Source: Onchidella celtica | Lineage: Eukaryota > Mollusca > Gastropoda > Systellommatophora > Onchidiidae | Direction of reading: 5' to 3' | DNA length: 64,000 nt | Assembly (NCBI GenBank): GCA_963931925.1 | Contig: OZ007571.1 | Coordinates: 11,638,160 to 11,702,159, forward strand | Shown here: in pieces, positions 1 through 9,700 of the stretch | How the letters are laid out: the number at the start of each line of letters is the position of its first letter | How positions within the stretch are numbered: the stretch's first letter is position 1 | Notes under the pieces: model-generated | Databases searched by the model: none | Seen by the model: only the letters and a program-made list of their open reading frames with translations | Told to the model about the DNA's origin: nothing | Made by a program: the position numbers and the translations under genes

Positions 1-571
1 ATTTTTTAAAAATTTGTTTGTACTGTCTTTCCAATATTTTGATTGTTACTGGTGTTTTGTTGCATTCCATTTTCAGATTTTCAAGAAGGATTTCAAGCAT
101 CTGGTATCAGATATTGTGATGAACATTTTAAATGAGTTTTTGGAATGTGGGCATAAGCCTATCTCTTTAATTATTTTAATGTTTGCTGCATGGTATTATT
201 CGGCTCTAACACACTTGTTACACATAATAATCTTTTCTCATTTTTGCTCCACTTTATTTTATTGCATTCATGTTAGTAGCCAATTTTAAGTGAGGGAAAT
301 GTGCTGCCCAAAGAGAACTGTATAACTCATGTTTTTCTTTAAAAATTTGTAAAGATTTATGCTTGAAGAGGCCTTTTTTTTTCCAAATGCACTGATAACA
401 CGAGAGAAATAAGGATCTTTTTTATTTTCATGAATCACCTCTACCCAAAACTGATACCTGCATGAAAATGGACCCACTAAGCTATAACAAAATGTGAATA
501 AACATTGGATGGATGTTTTACTTCAGACCCTTCAGGGTGCAACTAGTCTCTATGAGAGTAGTGGTAATTAC
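1..571 (-). other. TRIM23 intron 4 (partial)
   Basis: AT-rich sequence with no further exon matching the TRIM23 coiled coil and no recognisable repeat. The next exon must lie off the left edge. Confidence 0.6.
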
Positions 572-754
572 CTGTTGAGTTGTGGCTTCTCCTTCAACAT
601 TCTGAATCATCTGAACTCCACCTTCTATCTGTTGTATTACCCCATTCAGCTTCCTGGCCGAATCTGTAACCTCTTCCGCAAAAGATGTTATATGTTGCAT
701 GGCACTTTTAATGGATAAACGCACGTTCTCTGCCTCTGATTCCAGTAAGGAATG
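572..754 (-). CDS. TRIM23: TRIM23 coding exon 4 (start of coiled coil)
   Basis: It encodes 61 residues (218-278). The helical segment with ARKLNGVIQQIEGGVQMI corresponds to the vertebrate ARKLVGIVQHIEGGEQIV region. Acceptor TTCTAG and donor GTAATT are in phase 0. The following exons, including the ARF GTPase domain, are outside the window. Confidence 0.9.
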
Positions 755-3700
755 CTAGAAGAAAACATTTGTAAACACAAATTATCCATCAATCTTAGTT
801 TTAGACCACTGACTTGATGTGCCAATCTGGAAATCACCCTAAAGGAGAATGCATTTACTGAAACATCCAGTTATGTCAAATTTTACGTTCCACATTTGGA
901 AGTAACAGCATAATGATATGGGACAAAAATTAATTCCTCTTCCCGGTTCACAGGATAGTTCACCATCTGCGCTTACTACTAATAGCAAATATAAGTTGCA
1001 AGCAATTCTTGCCTCAAATGCATCTCATTTCTAATCTTTACAGAAGAATTTTAATGATCTTAAGGGCATGTGCCCCTAAATAATATCAAAATTTTTAATT
1101 TTTGATGGAATTTGAAAAACGTCGAATTTGGCCTCTTATCTATTTCTGTATCTGATACAATGTGCAAAAGTCACGAACTTTGCGCTTTTAGGGTTCAAAT
1201 TGGTATCGATCTATCATTTTTTGTACTGCTGTAATAGGAATTTTGTGAACTCTTCAGCGATTTTCTCAAAATCAATATTTTGACCAGAAAAATCCCCATT
1301 AGAACTAATAGAACTTATTTATTTTCTGTCCAAATAAGCTGAAATTTGCACAGGTGTTTTGTCAGTGTATAACACATATTTGTTTAGAGCAAAATTGCAA
1401 CATCTGTATCCATTTTTATATTATCTGAATGAAGGACAATTAATAAAAAATGAATCATGAAGGATCAGCAGTGAATTAAGAAAGAATGAATGGATTCAAA
1501 ACTCTTCTAGACAAAGATTTATGTAGCTGTCCCAAGTTAACATATGCCAAGTTTCAGAACAATTGATAAAAAAAATGTAGAAATTATCGGGAAAACAGAA
1601 ATATATGATAAAAATCCAGGATGGCCGCCACTATTGTTACATAATAAATGAATAAAAATTCTTTCCATTTATCATGTCGTAGAACCCAATGGACAGATCT
1701 ATGAGGTAATTTATATAATCTAGGATGAAACAATGAAACTGGTTTATTTGGCCACACATACCTTTAAGACAAATGGAAAAATGATTCAAAAGGATTTTAT
1801 TTAATTATAAATCAGATAATTACAGAATTAATCTACTCTGAACATTGAACAGATAAAGGAATACTGACTGAAACTGAGCAGTAAATAAATACAATAAAAT
1901 TTACAGACCTTGTGTGACATACTGACAACATAAAATATTCCAACTTTCTACCTTGTGCTTCATATGGCGCCCATAATCCTTACAGATATAACACATCAGT
2001 GGAGAAGATTTGCACTCTTCTTCCAAGCAGGCAAATTCCACTAGGTGCATGGGGTGGTATACACATTTTGGATTTTCTCTTGGTTTCTCAGAGATAGGTA
2101 CTCTCTTATGTCTGGCGAGTGTACGAGTTGAATGTGTATTCTCTGAGCACTCCACGCATAAATGTGTGCTGCATACCATACAAAACAGCACTGCTGTGTG
2201 AAGTTCATTCTCATCACATGTAATTGACAGCTGGAAATAAACAACAAAATTTAATGATATAGTTACATTACATACACCATAAAATAATATTACACACTAC
2301 ATATAGCTACATTATATTGTACAAATAAAAAACATTTATTACTGTCTTAAAAACATCTACGGTAAATACTCATGCACAATGCAATCCTATATGGTAATTC
2401 CTATACTTCAATGCTAAAAATTAGTAAAAATAAGGGTAAACAATGCTGCTCTCATGTACAATGTGGTCATGGTCCCTTGTCTTAGTACTACCCTGGTGGG
2501 TCTATACAAACTCTTTTTGACAGAATTGGGAAAAACCTGAGAAGTTTCACGCTGAATCTTAACCAATCTGATCAGCCCACCTAATTTCCCCAATGCAGTA
2601 CTACATGTATGTGATAATCAGAAACTTACATTACTGCTACTGGTCATGTCAGCAGGTGCAGGTCTGTGACACTTTAAATGGTATAGTATAATTAGGTAAA
2701 CCTGAAGATTTTCAAACTTTAGCTGGCGCCTCCAATGGGCACCTGGCCCACAATTGTCAAGTTCCATCCCTTCCCTACTTTTGTCACATTCGCACCAGGT
2801 GGCGCCAAAACTAATGTAATATCTCCAACTGACAAGGACTAGAGTGAATGGTTGTGTTGACATGCCAATGCCAACTGTTTCTCCATGCAAACAATATTGA
2901 TGTCACAAATCCCAGACTGGGAGATGTAATAAGTATGACAGGACAACAATCACGAACAAACAAGTTTAACACTTAACAGAACAACCCATCAGACTCACAC
3001 ATTTATTAAACATAATTATACATATAATAGCGCAATTACATACATTATATTATTGAAATGACTGCCGTACAACGGCCTTATTCTCACACACACTCTCCCT
3101 CGGATCCACAATCCGGTAGTTACTCCTAAAGGCACTTCGGCCTCAGCCTCTCCCCTCAGGGTCTTAATAGCCCATTAATAAATTACTGGCACCGCAGTCT
3201 CTCAATATCACCTTCCTATTGTCATACACCTTAGCACTCCCCTAGCACCTCAGCAGGGCAATAACACATTATTATTTCCATAGCCATCAACATGGCAACA
3301 ACATAGTATCAGTTCACTAGCCTATCAACATGGCAACAATATAGTATCTCATTCACTCTCATATCTACGTCCCTGTCCGTGGCCTGACTGCCACGACTTT
3401 ATGTGCCTCTACTGTCCTACACTGACAGCCTCACTTCTGGCCTCTGTGTGGCCTCCGGCCCTATGCTGGCCTATCTCCTGTGCTCATCGAGGTGGCTCTG
3501 CGGCCCGTCCCCGACACCTACAAGAATAACATTACATTGGTATAATACCCTACCATTTCTATTCACTCCACCTCTCCTTACAACCCATGAAACGTACACA
3601 CACTAGTTCACCTTTCACTCACCACACATCTTACGGTAACACACCTCCATCGGAGTACACACTACTCACTCGCGCTACAAATCCATGAACTCACTTTCAT

Positions 3701-6700
3701 CTATCGCTCGTGGCGCACATTGCTATATCCAATATCAAGGACTTCCACATTCCTCACATATACTTATTCACATCATGGTAATAGACGAATATAATATAAT
3801 ACATCAATCATAATAATCAATCAACGTTCTACATACCAGTCATAACTGGAAAGACTCTCACTAGTCTTCTCGACTGCTTCCCCTTTATGTCCGCCCGATG
3901 GGCTTTTATTCACAGGTCCGATCCCTAGGACCTTCTAACTTGCAGTGATAGTATTACCGCGCTTTCGCCTCCTTCAGACCCCGCCCCCACTACTACTCAC
4001 AACAGCACGCTTAACTTGCTGTCTACTGTGAGCCTTTCTTACTCTACACCCGCTCTGTAGCAATCCCCTTAATTGCACTCACTCCACTCGTGACATCATC
4101 CCCCACCCCAAAAAAATTAATGCAATTAATTTCAAATCGCATCAAGATGACTGTCAACGAGTGAGCGTGAGCAATACCTACAATAAAAAAAATGACCTAG
4201 CAGTTCCCCTAGTATATAAAATACCGAAATCAGGGGAAAATATGGGGATCAATATGGCCTGAAATATGCATATATGTGTCACATCATGAATAGCTAACTA
4301 ACCACAATACTTAATACAGAATCAAAAACCACTCAACCTATCAACCATCCTTCATATCATATTTATAATGTCAATATTTTAAAGTCGACTCATTCACACA
4401 GATCCTGTCAATGTTCCTGTCCTCCGATGTATAAGCTCCTGAAATCTTCCCCTAGGCTCGACTAAGGTAGTCGGCGATATGATTGCTGGTTCCTGGAATT
4501 GGTTGAATAACGAAGGTGTACGGCTGCAAAGCCAATGCCCATCTAGACAAGCGTGGGCTGGACGAACGATTCTTCGACAAAAATGTCAGTGGCTTGTGGT
4601 CTGTCTGGATACAAAATTCTCGTCCCATGAGATAACGTCCTAATTTCTGGACGGACCAGACAATGGCAAGACACTCACGCTCTATCACAGAATACTTTCT
4701 TTCTCTCTGCAATAACTTCCTACTGACATAACATACAGGATGGAGACATTCGTTCTTCTCCTGTAGAAGACAAGCGCCGACACCAGAGTCCGACGCATCC
4801 GTTCTGAGGATAAAATTAGATCGAAAATCGGGTAATATCAGAATGGGTGACGATGATAATGCTGTCACCAAATTATCAAATGATGTCTGACATTCAGACG
4901 TCCACTGGACCTTATCGGGTTGTCCCTTCTTAGTAAGGTCAGTAAGAGAAGATGACAAGGAGGAAAAATTTGGAATGAACTTTCTATAATAATTTAAAAT
5001 CCCGACTAAGCTTCTGACTTGTTTCTTTGTTTTAGGGATTTGCAACCCTACTAACTTGTCAATTTTTGTTTCTTCAGGTCTCTGAACACCTCTACCCACA
5101 ATATGTCCTAAGAATACTATCTCTGGACATGCCAAATCCATCTTTGCGGGTTTAGCCGTTAACCCAAAATGACGTAATCGTTGAAAAATTACTGTTAGTG
5201 TCTGAATATGATCAGACCATGTCGACGTATGGCATGCTATATCATCAAAGAATGACACGACATTAGGTATGTCCTTCAACACTAATCTCATTAATCGTGC
5301 AAACGTCGCTGGCGCGTTTACCAACCCAAATGGCATGACCTTAAATTGGAATAATCCAATGGGCGTTTGGAACGCCGTGTATTGTTTAGACTCCTCAGTA
5401 AGCGGGATTTCCCAATAACCTTTCGTTAAATCTATCTTGGAAAACCACGTGGACCCGGCCAATGAAGCTATTAATTCCTCCTGAAACGGAATAGGCTCCC
5501 TATCGCCTACCGTAATAGTGTTCAATCTTCGAAAATCAATACAGAACCGCACCGATCCATCAAGTTTTTTCACGAGGACGATGGGTGATGAATACGGCGA
5601 TGTTGATGGTTCTATCACATCTAACTTCAACATTGACTCAACTTCCTTTATGACTCTATCTCTCGAAGAAAAAGGCAACGGATACGGTCTAAGAAATACT
5701 GGCTTATCCGAAGTCAACTTTATTTGGTGCTGGATCACCGTAGTGCGACCCGGCAAATCCGTAACAACATCCGGAAATGACGCTAACAGGGTCTCAAGTT
5801 CCCTACTCCTTGAACTCGTAAGGTCAGGGTTAATTTTTACGTCCCTGTAACCTTGTGTCGCAGTTAACTCCGGCAATTGAATTTGTAACTCTTCCTGCGC
5901 CTCGGTGTCGCTTACGTCACAGTCCAACTGGTCTACGACCCCCGTACAAGCAGTAGAGAAGACAGTCTCCTCTGGTCTTGTCTGTGCACACAGATACTGT
6001 GGTCTCTCATAAAATCTCTGTAGCATATTAACATGGAAAGCCTTACTCGTTCCATCAATGTGGATAGCGTAATCTACCTTTGAAACGACTCGCTCAATAA
6101 CATAAGGACCTTTCCATGTCATCAATAACTTATTATGGTCCGTAGGTAACAACAACAGAACCTTGTCTCCTGGCTTAAAAATTCTCAGTTTGGAACCTCT
6201 ATCTTTATAGTCTTTTGCTCTTTTCGAAGCGATACTAGACGCTTCTTCTGCTATAGTGCGCGCTGAAGATAGTCTTTCTCTTAAATCAACAAGGTACTGA
6301 AACACCGAAATCTGCTCATCGTCTCCCGATGATGGCGACGTCATCATGTCCCGAAGAACATCAGTTGGGCCCCTGGGACTACGACCGTACATCATTTCGA
6401 ACGGCGAGAATCCCGTTGACTCCTGCCGTACCTCTCTGTACGCGAATAACACCGCAGGGATATATCTATCCCAATCTTTAGGGCGATCCGCAGCTACCTT
6501 ACGCAGCATCGACTTTAACGTCGAGTTCAATCTCTCGCACATGCCATTAGCATTCAGTAGAAGGACCAGTAGAAATTCAGTAGAAGGACCACAAGTACGT
6601 CAAGGACAACGAACCAGACTAGGACAAAGCTTCTACAAAAAAAAACTATAATGGAAAAAAGAATGCAACCTAACTACGCCGATTACACTACACGGTACAA

Positions 6701-9700
6701 CAAGAACAGAGTCTGAAAAAAAGAACGTATCTACAGATAGGGAAGAAAGAGGGACAAGAGAATACGTCTTCCTGCGAAACAGAGAAGATATCGACGCTAC
6801 AACTAAACACTAACAAAGCCCTACAGAATGTTCACCGTGATGAACGAAGTTCCAAGTTTATCACACCTTTTTTTTAAAGGATAAACTAGGTTCAACACAG
6901 CAAACGGAAACAGCAAAAACAGAGAAAAAGACAGATTAAAGGAACAGCCCCCGATCCAGGGTACAAAATTTCAGTTTCACTTAACTTTCAGCCTTATGAG
7001 TTTAAGTCCTCGACCTAATCGGAGCTCTGGCTGCTCGTCTCCTCAGGCTGCACGCACACACTCTGGAAAGTTTAAATACACATTAATACCTATTCATAGC
7101 AATACCTGCATCAATACATTCATTAATATACATAAATCATCTCATGAAATGTCCATTCATCCAACGAACAAGACAGCACAATTACCTACTAACTAACTAC
7201 AACTAAATATTACGAAAATGGACGAGTCACAATGGACGAGCCCCCAATGTCACAACGGACGAGCCCCCAATGTCACAACGGACGAGCCCCCAGTGTCACA
7301 AATCCCAGACTGGGAGATGTAATAAGTATGACAGGACAACAATCACGAACAAACAAGTTTAACACTTGACAGAACAACCCATCAGACTCACACATTTATT
7401 AAACATAATTATACATATAATAGCGCAATTACATACATTATATTATTGAAATGACTGCCGTACAACGGCCTTATTCTCACACACACTCTCCCTCGGATCC
7501 ACAATCCGGTAGTTACTCCTAAAGGCACTTCGGCCTCAGCCTCTCCCCTCAGGGTCTTAATAGCCCATTAATAAATTACTGGCACCGCAGTCTCTCAATA
7601 TCACCTTCCTATTGTCATACACCTTAGCACTCCCCTAGCACCTCAGCAGGGCAATAACACATTATTATTTCCATAGCCATCAACATGGCAACAACATAGT
7701 ATCAGTTCACTAGCCTATCAACATGGCAACAATATAGTATCTCATTCACTCTCATATCTACGTCCCTGTCCGTGGCCTGACTGCCACGACTTTATGTGCC
7801 TCTACTGTCCTACACTGACAGCCTCACTTCTGGCCTCTGTGTGGCCTCCGGCCCTATGCTGGCCTATCTCCTGTGCTCATCGAGGTGGCTCTGCGGCCCG
7901 TCCCCGACACCTACAAGAATAACATTACATTGGTATAATACCCTACCATTTCTATTCACTCCACCTCTCCTTACAACCCATGAAACGTACACACACTAGT
8001 TCACCTTTCACTCACCACACATCTTACGGTAACACACCTCCATCGGAGTACACACTACTCACTCGCGCTACAAATCCATGAACTCACTTTCATCTATCGC
8101 TCGTGGCGCACATTGCTATATCCAATATCAAGGACTTCCACATTCCTCACATATACTTATTCACATCATGGTAATAGACGAATATAATATAATACATCAA
8201 TCATAATAATCAATCAACGTTCTACATACCAGTCATAACTGGAAAGACTCTCACTAGTCTTCTCGACTGCTTCCCCTTTATGTCCGCCCGATGGGCTTTT
8301 ATTCACAGGTCCGATCCCTAGGACCTTCTAACTTGCAGTGATAGTATTACCGCGCTTTCGCCTCCTTCAGACCCCGCCCCCACTACTACTCACAACAGCA
8401 CGCTTAACTTGCTGTCTACTGTGAGCCTTTCTTACTCTACACCCGCTCTGTAGCAATCCCCTTAATTGCACTCACTCCACTCGTGACAATTGAATTCTTA
8501 CTGCATCCTAGATTGCCGCAGGCATTCCCTCCACATGGGTGACCCTTTTCCTCTTTGTCCTAGCTGTAACCCCACCCATCCTGAAGGCCCAACCCAAGCA
8601 GACGAATCCATATGCATGAATGTTACACGATCATCAGTGGTAAAAGCATTTTAATTAAAGATGACACAGGGAGGAAAAGGCGTAGAAAAGAGTTAAATAA
8701 AAGCAAAAAAAGAGATTCAAACAAAAAAAAAACAAAAGAACATCATTCACTGCCACACTATGCTACATTATCATTTGATTGATCTGTGTAATGAATAACA
8801 CACGGCAATGAGCACCCTCAGATTTTGGGATTAATACTGGTTGGACAAAATTGATAAAATCGCACACTCCTGTACATTATAACCCTCCCCCCCCAAAAAA
8901 AAAATATTAAAAAACTGGTGTTACAATTGAGGTGCAAAGTTTCAAGCATTACGGATTTAAGGTATATTTATGAGATCATTCCTTCTTATCAGATACTACC
9001 ATACACTGCATACCAATATCTTCAAATCTTGTCCTATGGACGAGCTATTACCTGTTAGTTTGTTACTGAGAGCGTTACCCACTTGAAATGTGCTGAGAAT
9101 GGCACAGCACCTGAAACTTGGCCATGCTCTCAAGACAATTTAAATCTGCACACAATAAAAATAAAGATCTTCCAATGTCCACAAGCATGGCAGTCACACA
9201 TGCATTTGCTCTGCGGTCCTTCAACATTTTCTTTTGCAAGGTATTTAATAATAATGTTATAAAAAAAAAATTATAATGCAGAGATACATGTTAACTTACA
9301 TTTCGTTCTCTAATTAAAATTGAATCTGGCAATGCTCTTGAAGGGCTCAAGGGAGGATACTGCAGCTTCTCCAGCAACTCCAGCAAAGCAAAATTTTTCT
9401 TCAGGCCCCAGACACCGGAATCTCCAATCTCAGTAGGCTGGCGGTCAAAAGGACATAGGAGAGATCTTCCATGTAGTGGTAGTCTGGTTAAACACTGATG
9501 GCAGCAAGTGTGGCCACAGATCAACAGTCGAGGCACTTTGTCTCCTTGGAAGCGGAACACTTCATTGCACACTCTACATTCTAGAATAGTCTGGAATGAT
9601 ATTTGATGGGAAAAGGTCTGAATGTGCACAAAATACAATTAAAACATGAGGCTGATCATTCAATTAGATTTTATTTACTCTGCATGGAAAGAACCTGTAA

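Larger units (their letters stand above)
2901..8488 (-). mobile_element. Ty3/gypsy LTR retrotransposon, Gmr1-like domain order (element 1)
   Basis: A 5,588 bp element on the minus strand, bounded by two 1,195 bp LTRs that start TGTCAC and end GTGACA on the plus strand. It is flanked by the 5 bp target duplication ATTGA (2896-2900 and 8489-8493). A purine-rich tract lies just inside the 3' LTR and primer sites lie inside the 5' LTR. The pol part reads integrase C-terminal half, then reverse transcriptase, then RNase H; this order is Ty1/copia-like while the sequences are Ty3/gypsy-like, as known for the Gmr1 group. Gag and protease were not recognised, so the copy is broken. The LTRs differ at about one site by eye, so the insertion is very recent. 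It lies in TRIM23 intron 2 in the sense orientation. Confidence 0.92.
2231..9299 (-). other. TRIM23 intron 2, interrupted by an LTR retrotransposon
   Basis: About 1.5 kb of this 7 kb intron is host sequence (2231-2900 and 8489-9299); the rest is the LTR element at 2901-8488. The left host part has facing GGCGCC words near 2727 and 2802 (possible small inverted repeat). The right part has short poly-A and poly-C runs near 8885-8905. No other gene was seen. Confidence 0.75.

Noticed and set aside
286-477. Possible further TRIM23 exon near the left edge
   Set aside because: The translation does not match the TRIM23 coiled coil and lacks suitable splice borders.
2618-2890. 90-codon minus-strand open frame in TRIM23 intron 2
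   Set aside because: Intronic, no recognisable domain; may be part of a decayed inverted repeat with GGCGCC words.
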